Below are positions 31,183 to 40,478 of a DNA stretch of 43,436 nucleotides, piece by piece (the stretch's first letter is position 1; each line of letters opens with the position of its first letter). The position numbers were made by a program, and so were the translations under genes. Below the pieces are notes generated by a model that searched no databases, was not told the origin of the DNA, and saw only the letters and a program-made list of their open reading frames with translations. The stretch is taken from the NCBI GenBank assembly GCA_900769175.1, contig CAAGFP010000099.1, forward strand, positions 1 through 43,436, read 5' to 3'. This DNA comes from Lachnospiraceae bacterium (lineage in GTDB: Bacteria; Bacillota; Clostridia; Lachnospirales; Lachnospiraceae).

Positions 31183-31596
31183 ATGAAATACGATTTATTG
31201 ATTTTACTTTGCATTTTATTATTAGTTACGCTTTTTGGATGCACCGGAGATTCAGAGTATAATGGTTTAGACTCATTCGAGATAGAATGTGAAGACTGCG
31301 GAAACGTATTACACGTATCAAAAGAGTATAGCGGAAATGAAAAAATATATCGCTGCGACGATTCTTCACGCACTCTTAAAGGTGATACATACTGCCCTGT
31401 ATGCGCTTATAATGCAGGTCGCAGGGATGCCATCGAAGAAGTTCAAAGCATGTTCACGGATGGTCTTGCTGTTGATTCAGAATACCTGGTTTATGCAATT
31501 CAAGATTATTTCGATGATGATATTGAAGATGAAATCGTAGATGGAATTCTTGAAAATGTTAAGATTGTCGATTTATATTCATTGCAGGTTGATTAG
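31183..31596 (+). CDS. Second lipoprotein with extracytoplasmic zinc ribbon
   Basis: A 137-aa protein. Lipobox TLFGC near residue 20; two CxxC pairs (CEDC and CPVC) that could bind zinc outside the cell; acidic helical C-terminus (DYFDDDIEDEIVDGILEN). It follows the first lipoprotein by 10 bases with AAGGAGTAAAAC, so they form a two-gene unit. Unrecognised. Its end meets the MobC gene tail-to-tail with one base between. Confidence 0.7.
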   Translation: MKYDLLILLCILLLVTLFGCTGDSEYNGLDSFEIECEDCGNVLHVSKEYSGNEKIYRCDDSSRTLKGDTYCPVCAYNAGRRDAIEEVQSMFTDGLAVDSEYLVYAIQDYFDDDIEDEIVDGILENVKIVDLYSLQVD

Positions 31597-31597
31597 T

Positions 31598-31951
31598 TCA
31601 GTCAAAGAGCTCATACATTATTGTGTGCATCCGTCTGAACATTTCTTCCTGCTGCTTCCGATTTTCATCGATGGAGTTCTGGATGATTTCGAGATCCGCT
31701 GCATAGTATTTGCCGGTACGGTGAATCTCGAAAAGTATTTGTTTCAGCAGCCGGTCACGTTCATAAAACTTTTTCGTACAGTCTGAAATTTCTCTGAATA
31801 CTTCAGGATGAACATGTATTACTCTACCGGAGCATGACATCCTGCGACAATATTCAGAAGCAGAAAGCCCCGTACCTTCGGCGGCTTTTTTTATGGTTTC
31901 GTACTGGTCCGCATATAAGCGGAATCCGATAAAATTTTCTTTGCGTACCAT
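31598..31951 (-). CDS. mobC: MobC-type relaxosome accessory protein
   Basis: A 117-aa protein. Ribbon-helix-helix start (NFIGFRLYADQYETIKKAAE, GTGLSASEYCRRM), then GRVIHVHPEVFREISDC and the characteristic LLKQILFEIHRTGKYYAADL. This is the plan of MobC proteins that help relaxases open oriT on plasmids and integrative elements of Firmicutes. ATG 31951 follows GGGAGGAAATGAT. No relaxase gene is found anywhere in the window. A repeat-dense oriT-like region lies immediately upstream. Confidence 0.8.
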   Translation of the reverse strand: MVRKENFIGFRLYADQYETIKKAAEGTGLSASEYCRRMSCSGRVIHVHPEVFREISDCTKKFYERDRLLKQILFEIHRTGKYYAADLEIIQNSIDENRKQQEEMFRRMHTIMYELFD

Positions 31952-31957
31952 ATCATT

Positions 31958-32100
31958 TCCTCCCGGGGTTTTGGGGCAAGCCCCAACCTTCGAGGCGCAG
32001 CCGATTGACCGCAGGGCAACTCACATAGCGTGAGCTTGTGAGGCGGGGTCATAGGGGCGTGCCCCTGATGCGGGGGATGTGTTAAACGTCCCCCAGTGCT
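31958..32100. other. oriT-like region: cluster of GC-rich inverted repeats
   Basis: Four inverted repeats in about 125 bases: TTGGGGC-AA-GCCCCAA (31971-31986), CTCAC-N5-GTGAG (32020-32034), AGGGGC-GT-GCCCCT (32053-32066) and GGGGGA-N11-TCCCCC (32072-32094), plus a second GTGAG at 32038. GC content is far above the flanks. The order upstream of mobC matches transfer origins of clostridial mobilisable elements as I remember them. The minus strand between the dyads reads GTTGCCCTGCGG, recalling CCTGY-type nick cores. It is not an obvious terminator, since no T-runs follow. Confidence 0.6.
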
Positions 32101-32170
32101 TGCTAATCTATTTATCTGACAAAATTATACACCTGAAACGCGTATTTTCGTGTCTATTTTCCGTTAAATA

Positions 32171-32203
32171 AAAGAAAGGGCCGGTACATTATACCAGCCC
32201 AAT
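32171..32203 (-). terminator. Terminator of the late operon
   Basis: Arms GGGCCGGTA (32178-32186) and TACCAGCCC (32192-32200) pair with one G-U; the minus strand continues TTTCTTTTATTT. It lies directly after the stop of the 2752-aa gene. Confidence 0.85.
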
Positions 32204-32206
32204 TCT

Positions 32207-35200
32207 TTATTGATTGTAAGGATTATGTTTCCATCCTTTGTTTGTTGCCTGCCATAAGTACAGCTTTTGAGCATACGTAAGATCCATCGAATCAATCTTA
32301 GCTTGTGCTTCTTTCTGCGTGATATTGCTATTTCCATCAGTCGATGCAGTGGTAAAGTATTCATAATACTTTTCTTTGCTTATAATGCTGCTGTCATAAT
32401 TTTCACGCCGAGTATCGCTTAATTTGCTGAAATTAACATCGGTTCGAGTCGTGATTTTCTTGCTGATAAGATAATCTTCACCGGCTTCTTTCTTTGCATC
32501 CGATAATGCAGATGCAATCAATTTCGCTTTTTCAGAATCTGATTTTTTCGCAAATTCAGGGTCTTTCCGTAGCTTTGTAACGGCTTTTGCTGATTTTTTA
32601 CCAAGCAGTTCCTGGTATTTTGAATAGTCTTCTGCGGTTTCAATTTTGTATTTTGAACCGTTGAAATTGATATCTTTTCCAGCTTTTCCGATGAGAACAT
32701 TCTCATTTCCGGTACGGTTATACATATCAAGCAGATAGTCGTTCACGCTGTTTTTATTGACCTGTGATTTGTTATACGGAAGAAGCATGCTTTCAAGAAC
32801 GCGGTCTTTTGTGTCTCTTCCCTGGTACTGATACACGGTGCTGCCCATTATATCTTTCTTCTCTGGAAGTGATTTTGAAACAACCGGAATTCTCGATTTG
32901 ATAACATTCAGCTGTTTTTTCAGCGGGTCTGCATCATAAGTTTCTCTTTTAACCGGGTCTATTATTTTTGTAATGGCAACGCCTATATTCGGTGTAACCT
33001 GTGAAGCCTGTTCAATTAAACCATCGATAATTTTATCAGAAATTTCACCGTTTCCACCGAGAAATTCTGCAAGCCCACTCATAAACGAACGGTCAAATAC
33101 TCCATTGGCAGCTGCTTTTGTTGACTGATACAATGCAGTCACAAGGCTTTCTTTATCAGTTCCGAATGCCTGCGAAAAGTCTGCACCTATCATCAGAAGT
33201 GAGCCAACAGGGTCTGCCCAACTGATTGAAATGTATTCGTCACCAAGCTTCAGTGAGTATTCCTGTTCGCCTGCATATTGCCTTGCATTGTATTCTTTTC
33301 CGCCTTCGGTTTCTTTGTAAATATCGCCTGTTAGAAGTCCTTTCTGATTCAAAACATACCCAAGCATGATTGCACCAGATCCGGTGAATGTTCTGCCGAC
33401 AATATCTACAAAACGTTTCTGGTCGAACGTTCCTTTACTTGTTTTACCAAGTTCATACATCGCTTTCCCAAGTCCGGCAGGAGAATAATCAATAAGTTTG
33501 TCAAGAATATTCGCCGGTGTCTGCGTAAATGGCATGATTAAATCACCAACAATTCCAAGCGGTTTTTTAACAGCTTTTGCTCTTTGAGCAAGCCAAGTAT
33601 CGCCCTGGAACGTTCTGTCGAGTGCAAATAATTTAGCACTTTCTTCGATTTCTTCTGGTGAAAGATTCGATTTTCCTTTCTTCACAAGGTTTTCAAGCTC
33701 TGTTTTTCTGCTGTTATATGCAGCTTCATAAAATGGTCTATCACCAAACTGTAATGACTTTCCGATGACTTTATCCAGTGTGTCCATCGCACCATAACCA
33801 AGCTTTTTGAATTTCCCATCAGAAGGATTTACATCCCAGATTGTTTTGTTCGGGAGTTCATATTTTGCTCTTGCAGGTGAAGTATCAACACCATTCTTGA
33901 TGTCTTTCATCTGTTCTGAAATTCCTTTTTTCAGTCCGGATGCCTGCGCTTTTACTTTTGCAAGGTCAAGAGACGTTGTTCTCTGTCCTGTTTTCAGTGA
34001 TACAATTTTGTCCATTGCGGCTGCCGGAATGTCCTTCATGTTTTCCGCAGCCATTAACAGTATGTTGCCTCCTGCGTTCCTTGTAACAAGAGTTTTCGGA
34101 TTTGAAAGTAAACTGATTCTTTGCAGCGAACGGAATTTTTCATGCGCTGTAGACTGTTCAATATCTGAAATAATCTGTTCAGCGCGCGCTTCCCACATAC
34201 GCTTTTCATATCCGGATGCATTTTCTGATTTTTTCATATAGTCTACAATCTGCTGCGCTTTTGCCGGTGTGAGAACCGGAACATTTCCTCTTTCAAGCAT
34301 CATATTGACTATATCTTCATTGTCATATGCACCCATGTTAATCAGCTCGATTACATCTTCAAACACTGATTTCATCTGTCTGGTTGATACTTTCTTTTCT
34401 CCGAACCGTTTCTTTAGTACTTTTTCAGTTTCAGATTTCAGCAGTTCGTCATAGCTTTTCTTGCACTGATTTGAGATTTCGGCGGCATATTCTGTTTCAA
34501 CTCCGTATTTATTCAGGTTGGATTCTACTATGCTCTGGATGCGTTCTCTGATCAGAGTCTTTTCCTCTGGACTTTGTTTGATAAGATTTCCGATTTCAAC
34601 TTCAGAATCTTTCAATGCCTGTTTTACAGAGTTTCCAATTTCAGATTCAATAAACTGTTCTGATAAATTGATTCTTTCTGTAGCACGCTGATATAGACTT
34701 TTCTGAATAGCGGATTTTTTCGGTGCCAGAATCAATTTAATCAGCGCGTCTCTCTTGTCATTCACAATTTTATTGAAGTTTCCATCGATATCATTCACCA
34801 GATTTTCAAGCGTTTTTTCATCCGGATTCACCATTTCGATAATCGTTTCGCGGATTTGTTTTAATGCTTCTGCTCTATCGTTTTTATTGCTCTTTGCTAT
34901 CTTCGATAGAGTATCACCGCTTAGAAAATCTTTTACAGCCTGATTTACAGCTTTTTCAGTGTAATTTTTATGCGTGTAGTTGAAGAAAATGTCCAGCTTA
35001 TCCATCGCATCAGCATTGTCGGAATACTTATCGAAAAGGATCTTTTTCGCATACGCTAAAACATCAGCGTATTTATCCGGATTATTCTGTGCCTGAGCAA
35101 TCTGTTCTGAAAGTTTAATAACATGCTCATATGGGACATTTGGTTTCGGCAAGATTTTTGATTCAGCGAATGAGCTCAATTCTTTTACAATGTTGTCGAA

Positions 35201-38200
35201 CGCCTTTTGCAGTTCCGGTTCCTGATGAATTGCACCTTGAATGCCGATTGATTTCTCTGCATTTTTAGCAAGCTTCTCTCCGCTGGTCCTTACATACTTT
35301 TTCATTACAGAACCAAAAGAACCGGATACGGCGTTTTTGTTCGCTTCGTCAACTATGTCAACGATTGCCTGCGCCTGCTCTTCTGACATCTTGTATCTGC
35401 GCGGATTCTCTTTTTTTAGCTGTTCAGTGGCATTCTTTGCTGCTCTTGTAGCCCGCAGCAGTTTGCCTTCCGGTGATTTGTCGGATACATGCTTTAATGC
35501 TTCGAATTCCTGTCCTTTCAGAGAAGCATCCTGTACGGCTTTTCTTGCCATTTTGGTTGCTCTGCTGATATTTCCGTCTGCAATTTCCTTTTCAATAATC
35601 TTTCCTGCTGTAGCACTGTCTTCTGTTGTAAATCTTTCTTTGCTGATTAAGTCCTGGTATTCACCTTCATAATCGGTTTCAAGACGCATATCCGCCATGT
35701 AGTCTCTTCCGGCGTGAGTTTCAGCTTCATAAGTAACTCTTTCATTTTCAGGTAAAAATGACTGCGCCTTTGATTTTGAAACTTTGATTTCCGGTATGTT
35801 TTTATTTACGTCAGCTCCACCAGGTTTTAATTCCTTTCCGCTTCTGGATTTCGGCAGCACTCGTTCGGACCGATTCATTATTTGATACTGTTCGTCAACC
35901 AGATCCATTACTGACCTGATATATTCCCATGTATCACCGTCAATCATTTCCTGCTGACCTTGTGCCCGGAATAAATCCTCATCAAGAAGTTTTTCAGACA
36001 ATTCTTTTGCATGACGAATTACACCGGCGTTACTGCCGTATTCCTTTAATGCTTTGGAATACCACGGGTCATTATTGGAAACAGTCTGACGTACTGCCGA
36101 ACCGGTGGCATCCTCATTCTTCAGAATAAGATGCGTCTGTGAGCCTTTTCCTTTATACTGCTTGATATAATCTTCAATCTTCTGTCTGGTTTCTTCGTAT
36201 ATCCTATCATATTCTGCTTCCGCAGCCGGAATTAGCGTTCTCGCTTCTTCCTTTGCTTTCGTGACAGGGTTAGCAGTCTTTTTCAGATTGCTTTTTTTAT
36301 AAGGCAATTTTGTTTTTTCATCTGTTTTATCGCTGGCATTTCCAGTGACAGTTTCAGCATTCTTTCTGAATAAATCGATATACTTATTGCCTTTTTCTCC
36401 GTACAGATTTTCGGATGCAGCTTTTAATCTACGAGTATAGTCAGTCTCCGGAAGGGCAGATGTATTCTGTGAAAAGCGGATATCAGCATTCTTTGTAGGA
36501 TTTGCATTTTCCACATTTTTTATCTGATTTGAATCGAACGCAATAGCGATATTTGACGTTTCAAACCGATGCCCATATAAACCGGTATCAATGACATTGT
36601 TAATCATTACACCGTCATATCCGTTTTCGCTGGCATACTCAGCAATCGCCCGGGTGGTCAGATGTTCGTCCGTCCAGTCAACCGGAATCTCATCCCAATT
36701 ATTTGCATCAGCATCAACAATCAGAGGATTTTCGAGATTCAGGTATACTTTATAATTCGCAGATTCGCCGCCAAATCCAGTGTAGTCATTGTATTCCAAG
36801 TACAGGTCATACAGAGATTCTGCATCAACGGCAAACTGTCCGTCTTCCCACAGCTCATAGTTTCCTTCTTTGCCCTTGACTTCTACGTTTTCGTCCATCT
36901 CTTTTTTAATGTATGAGACAAGTTCATCAGGACTATTGAATTCCTTCGGACTGAATATCTGACTGGACGCACTGTATCCACTTGCTACATCCAGCTTATC
37001 TGTGAAGAAGAAGCTTCTCCCGTCGTCTGAGTACTGTGCATCGAATACCGTAAACCCAGCACCGGAGGAACCATGGTACATTACTTTTAGATTTCCGTTT
37101 TCGTCGCGTACTTTGGAATTTTTGAAGTATTTCTGTTGTCCATCAGTTAACGTTCTACCGTTGTTGTCTGTTCTGGACAGGTTTTTAGAAGCTTCTCTCA
37201 ATCGCTGCGTGTAGTCAGTCTCCGGAAGAGAAGAATTCTGCACCTTGAATTTCAGGTCTTCAAGCTCATTCACTACACGCTGTCTGTCGCCCTGGATGTT
37301 TGGATCATACTCTACTACTCTGTAACCAGCAGCGGTCAGCCTGTCTTTCAATGCTTTGTCTGCATTGTTCGGAATAACGTATGCTCCGACTTCATCAAAT
37401 CCAACAGCCCTTTGAGGCTTAGCTTCAAAGTAAGGAGTCTGAAGGTTCCTAATATAATCTCTTAGATTTATAAGATCATCTAAAATTGATTCATCGTATT
37501 TATATACATAATCATATTTTTTTAGATATCTTTCTATTGCAGTCCTTGAATTGTTGCCGGAAACCGCTTCAATAAGAGTATTTCTTGCATCCCACCAGTC
37601 TTTACCGTTAGCATAACGCTGTGCAATTTCGTTTATAGTGTCAGATACGTACTTTTGATTCGCTTCATGTTGCTCTTTCGGAAGCATTCCTAATCTTTTA
37701 GAGTCTTTCTTGATATCAGGAATTGAACCATATTGCATAGTAGATGCACCCATCATGTTTCCGCCAAAAGCAGCCTGCCCTTTTTGTTGTGCATTATTTT
37801 TCATGGTTTTAACAACGTTATCAAGAGTTACTGGGTCATGAAGCTGAGAAAAGCTGCGACGTTTTCCGGAAGCCGTGAATAAGTCCTTGTTATTGCGTAT
37901 TCCAGATGCACCTTCAATTCCTGCGAACATTTCGTTCAGCCAGTTATTGAATGAAGTTTTGTCTATCTTACTATCTATCAAAGATTCTGTTGCTTTGAAA
38001 TCCTCTACTTTTTCAATTGTCTTTCCACCGTTTACTAAATAATTAGCAGCATCCCTTGCTCTACCAATCCAATAAAGAGGACCTTCTGAATTAAAAATGT
38101 CCGTTGCTTCTTCTTTGCTTATTCCACTCTCAACAAATGCCTTAATATACGCTTCTTTTAATTTTTCTCCGTATTTATCAAGCCATTCTCTTTGTAACTG

Positions 38201-40465
38201 AATATTATGAGGCCCACGTGTCTTAGGTAATATTTCTAATACAGCATCTTTACCCAATTCATCAATTACTAACTGAGAATTATATTTTTGCGCTTCTGTC
38301 ATTTCTTTAATGTTTTCTTTAGTTACGACAGGAACATTTTCACCTTTTTCTGCAAGATATAATTGTTTCATTGAGTAATCATTACTATATCTATTTAATA
38401 AACCACCAACGCCGCCTTCTCTGTTTAATACATCGTTTATGTTATCTTTGTCTCTTAAACTTCTAATACCTCTTTGATAATATTCAGGAATATTGTCATA
38501 AAGTGCATTAACTTTTTCTGCTATGCGGTTTGCAGCATCGCTATTTGCTTCATAGTCGATACTTGGGAACGTAGGAGTGTATGCATCACCGGAATATACC
38601 TTATTAAGTTTGCTTGCATTCGGGTCTATTGCGCTCTTATTCAGTATGAGAGTGATATCACCAAATCCATCATGCGATACGATATCCGGATTAGTTACTG
38701 CTACAGATGGCATAGGCATTCCGCCCATATCAAGCTGTTTAATTAACTCATTCGAGTGCAGGTTATGCATTGCCAAAAGCTCTTTTTTGTCAGTATCATT
38801 CTTATACGGAATTGATAGTTGCTTCTTAGCATTACCGTTTACATCACCAACATTCCGCAGAGCCTTTTCATACTTCCGCTGCGCATCAATCAGGAATTTC
38901 TTTTCATCACTTGCACCGATTTTGCGGATGGTGTCCACAATCCAGTCATAAATCTGCCGGAATAATCCTGGATTTTCTCGTGAAAGTCTTTCAATGGATT
39001 CTTCAGAGTTGAAAAGAAACTCTTCAGAGAATTTTGCGATAAATTCTTTCATATCTTCGCCGTCTTCGAGTTTAATGCCCTGTGCTGCATAGTCATCTCT
39101 GATTTTCTTTACGGCTCCGTCTACATCATATCCGGATTGCTTCATGCTGTTTACGATAAAGTCTGATAGTGCCTTGTAATTTCCGCTGGATTCAATGTGA
39201 TGCGTCAGCTCATGTTTCAGGACCGTATACGACGGATTCTTTGCATTATTGGAAATGGTAATTACTCCGTTCTGGTATGTACCGTCAACGCCATCATCCA
39301 GATCTCCCATTACAACCTTCACGCCGGATCTCTTTTCGACAGCTGATACAACATCATTGAATGCTTTGCTGTTTTTCGCTGTAAAATCGCCTGTTTCAGC
39401 GGCTTTTTTCGCTTCATTGGATAATGCGTCAAGATTGATATTTTTCGCGTTATTTCGTCCTTTTAATGCGCTTGATGCCATCGGAATTGAATTTAGAACA
39501 GCACCGGCACCGAGGTCAACCAGGTTGTTCAGTTCGACATCCTTTACGAAATCAAGTCCAGTCTTGCCATCCATCGCAGCAATGCCTATATTTTGCGCCC
39601 GTCCGATGGTCTGCGATTCGACAATTTCCCGCGCAATATCATTCGCAAATTTCTTTGTTGCTTCTTCTCCTGCAAGCTTTCCAATCTTCGTTTTGGAAAG
39701 TGCATTTCCGGCAGTGTTTGCCACCTTACCAATCTTCGTTCCTGCGACAATACTATCAATAAGAGGTGCAGCAGCGATATTCTGTGCACCATAGCCCAGC
39801 AGATTACCGCCCAATTCACCAGCCTTGAATGCCACGCTGTCCTGCATGAGTTCGGCAGGCTTCGTAAAATCAAGTCCTGTCTCTTTCCTTAAATCAACTT
39901 TCTTTCCGGTAACGGCAGATGCAACGGCAGAAGGCATGCCAAGAGTCGCATCTACAAAGCCTTTTCCGGTGCCGGTGAGTGCTCTACCGAAGGTGCCGGA
40001 CACACCTTTTTCATTGGCGATTTTCTCAAATGTTTTTGTATCATCGCTCCTGGTAAACGTCTTCCCGCTGCTGCGTGCTTCTTTCTTCGCTCCGCTCTGA
40101 TAAATAGCCGTACCCTGCATGGTTTTCGGTTTGCTGCCATCCGGCGCAACATATGATGAACCAAGAAATAATTCCTTCGCTTTTTCTGCTGTATCCTGGC
40201 TAAACGCGGTATTTAATGCATTCTTCGCATTATTTCTCGCCAGAGCAGATGCATTACGACGTTTGTTCGGAATTGTGCTGGTTTTCTTCTTATTCTTGCC
40301 TCCGCCATTCCCACTATATGTGGGAATGGTTTTGGTTTTTGTATTCTGAGGGATGGTATTTTTCGCTTTTTTCTGCGCAGTTTCATTGCGTGCGGCTTCC
40401 AGCTTTTTATTATCTTCGTCTGTTTTACGTTGCATTCTTTTGATATCGTCAGCTGTTAATGCCAT
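32207..40465 (-). CDS. Giant polyvalent virion protein (2752 aa) with metallopeptidase and ADP-ribosyltransferase-like domains
   Basis: Last gene of the late operon. Domains by eye: basic disordered N-terminus (1-120); amphipathic segment with GFVDATLGMPSAVASA; zinc metallopeptidase-like HELTHH (His418, Glu419, His422) in VLKHELTHHIESSG; a large-polyvalent-associated domain with MPMPSVAVTNPDIVSHDGFG (about 585-645); an ART-like module near 1115-1330 (VMYHGSSGAGFTVFD, FFFTDKLDVASGYS, YDGVMINNVIDTG); long coiled-coil helices (1400-2050); membrane-active-looking C-terminal part (2050-2752) with PLGIVGDLIMPFTQTPANIL. Such proteins ride in the capsid and enter the host with DNA (family knowledge). 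The peptidase and ART may act on host targets (inference). Confidence 0.8.
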   Translation of the reverse strand: MALTADDIKRMQRKTDEDNKKLEAARNETAQKKAKNTIPQNTKTKTIPTYSGNGGGKNKKKTSTIPNKRRNASALARNNAKNALNTAFSQDTAEKAKELFLGSSYVAPDGSKPKTMQGTAIYQSGAKKEARSSGKTFTRSDDTKTFEKIANEKGVSGTFGRALTGTGKGFVDATLGMPSAVASAVTGKKVDLRKETGLDFTKPAELMQDSVAFKAGELGGNLLGYGAQNIAAAPLIDSIVAGTKIGKVANTAGNALSKTKIGKLAGEEATKKFANDIAREIVESQTIGRAQNIGIAAMDGKTGLDFVKDVELNNLVDLGAGAVLNSIPMASSALKGRNNAKNINLDALSNEAKKAAETGDFTAKNSKAFNDVVSAVEKRSGVKVVMGDLDDGVDGTYQNGVITISNNAKNPSYTVLKHELTHHIESSGNYKALSDFIVNSMKQSGYDVDGAVKKIRDDYAAQGIKLEDGEDMKEFIAKFSEEFLFNSEESIERLSRENPGLFRQIYDWIVDTIRKIGASDEKKFLIDAQRKYEKALRNVGDVNGNAKKQLSIPYKNDTDKKELLAMHNLHSNELIKQLDMGGMPMPSVAVTNPDIVSHDGFGDITLILNKSAIDPNASKLNKVYSGDAYTPTFPSIDYEANSDAANRIAEKVNALYDNIPEYYQRGIRSLRDKDNINDVLNREGGVGGLLNRYSNDYSMKQLYLAEKGENVPVVTKENIKEMTEAQKYNSQLVIDELGKDAVLEILPKTRGPHNIQLQREWLDKYGEKLKEAYIKAFVESGISKEEATDIFNSEGPLYWIGRARDAANYLVNGGKTIEKVEDFKATESLIDSKIDKTSFNNWLNEMFAGIEGASGIRNNKDLFTASGKRRSFSQLHDPVTLDNVVKTMKNNAQQKGQAAFGGNMMGASTMQYGSIPDIKKDSKRLGMLPKEQHEANQKYVSDTINEIAQRYANGKDWWDARNTLIEAVSGNNSRTAIERYLKKYDYVYKYDESILDDLINLRDYIRNLQTPYFEAKPQRAVGFDEVGAYVIPNNADKALKDRLTAAGYRVVEYDPNIQGDRQRVVNELEDLKFKVQNSSLPETDYTQRLREASKNLSRTDNNGRTLTDGQQKYFKNSKVRDENGNLKVMYHGSSGAGFTVFDAQYSDDGRSFFFTDKLDVASGYSASSQIFSPKEFNSPDELVSYIKKEMDENVEVKGKEGNYELWEDGQFAVDAESLYDLYLEYNDYTGFGGESANYKVYLNLENPLIVDADANNWDEIPVDWTDEHLTTRAIAEYASENGYDGVMINNVIDTGLYGHRFETSNIAIAFDSNQIKNVENANPTKNADIRFSQNTSALPETDYTRRLKAASENLYGEKGNKYIDLFRKNAETVTGNASDKTDEKTKLPYKKSNLKKTANPVTKAKEEARTLIPAAEAEYDRIYEETRQKIEDYIKQYKGKGSQTHLILKNEDATGSAVRQTVSNNDPWYSKALKEYGSNAGVIRHAKELSEKLLDEDLFRAQGQQEMIDGDTWEYIRSVMDLVDEQYQIMNRSERVLPKSRSGKELKPGGADVNKNIPEIKVSKSKAQSFLPENERVTYEAETHAGRDYMADMRLETDYEGEYQDLISKERFTTEDSATAGKIIEKEIADGNISRATKMARKAVQDASLKGQEFEALKHVSDKSPEGKLLRATRAAKNATEQLKKENPRRYKMSEEQAQAIVDIVDEANKNAVSGSFGSVMKKYVRTSGEKLAKNAEKSIGIQGAIHQEPELQKAFDNIVKELSSFAESKILPKPNVPYEHVIKLSEQIAQAQNNPDKYADVLAYAKKILFDKYSDNADAMDKLDIFFNYTHKNYTEKAVNQAVKDFLSGDTLSKIAKSNKNDRAEALKQIRETIIEMVNPDEKTLENLVNDIDGNFNKIVNDKRDALIKLILAPKKSAIQKSLYQRATERINLSEQFIESEIGNSVKQALKDSEVEIGNLIKQSPEEKTLIRERIQSIVESNLNKYGVETEYAAEISNQCKKSYDELLKSETEKVLKKRFGEKKVSTRQMKSVFEDVIELINMGAYDNEDIVNMMLERGNVPVLTPAKAQQIVDYMKKSENASGYEKRMWEARAEQIISDIEQSTAHEKFRSLQRISLLSNPKTLVTRNAGGNILLMAAENMKDIPAAAMDKIVSLKTGQRTTSLDLAKVKAQASGLKKGISEQMKDIKNGVDTSPARAKYELPNKTIWDVNPSDGKFKKLGYGAMDTLDKVIGKSLQFGDRPFYEAAYNSRKTELENLVKKGKSNLSPEEIEESAKLFALDRTFQGDTWLAQRAKAVKKPLGIVGDLIMPFTQTPANILDKLIDYSPAGLGKAMYELGKTSKGTFDQKRFVDIVGRTFTGSGAIMLGYVLNQKGLLTGDIYKETEGGKEYNARQYAGEQEYSLKLGDEYISISWADPVGSLLMIGADFSQAFGTDKESLVTALYQSTKAAANGVFDRSFMSGLAEFLGGNGEISDKIIDGLIEQASQVTPNIGVAITKIIDPVKRETYDADPLKKQLNVIKSRIPVVSKSLPEKKDIMGSTVYQYQGRDTKDRVLESMLLPYNKSQVNKNSVNDYLLDMYNRTGNENVLIGKAGKDINFNGSKYKIETAEDYSKYQELLGKKSAKAVTKLRKDPEFAKKSDSEKAKLIASALSDAKKEAGEDYLISKKITTRTDVNFSKLSDTRRENYDSSIISKEKYYEYFTTASTDGNSNITQKEAQAKIDSMDLTYAQKLYLWQATNKGWKHNPYNQ
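36438..37228. repeat. 17-bp direct repeats flanking the ART module
   Basis: TAGTCAGTCTCCGGAAG occurs at 36438-36454 and 37212-37228. Both encode the linker LPETDYT within longer similar stretches (PETDYTQRLREASKNL and PETDYTRRLKAASENL). The repeats bracket the ART-like segment, as expected if it is an exchangeable cassette. Confidence 0.8.
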
Positions 40466-40478
40466 GTTTACCTCCTCG

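Noticed and set aside
31541..31786. 81-codon plus-strand frame across the lipoprotein end and mobC
   Set aside because: It overlaps the real lipoprotein in another frame and is antisense to mobC, whose start and ribosome site are much better.
31958..32100. GC-rich hairpins near mobC as ordinary terminators
   Set aside because: None is followed by a T-run on either strand, and a proper late terminator already exists at 32171-32203.
36438..37228. LPETD as a sortase sorting signal
   Set aside because: The motif lacks the required glycine (LPxTG) and is not followed by a membrane helix and basic tail; it is a repeated linker.
39249..39794. 181-codon plus-strand frame
   Set aside because: Antisense to the N-terminal part of the 2752-aa protein, without ribosome site or recognisable content.
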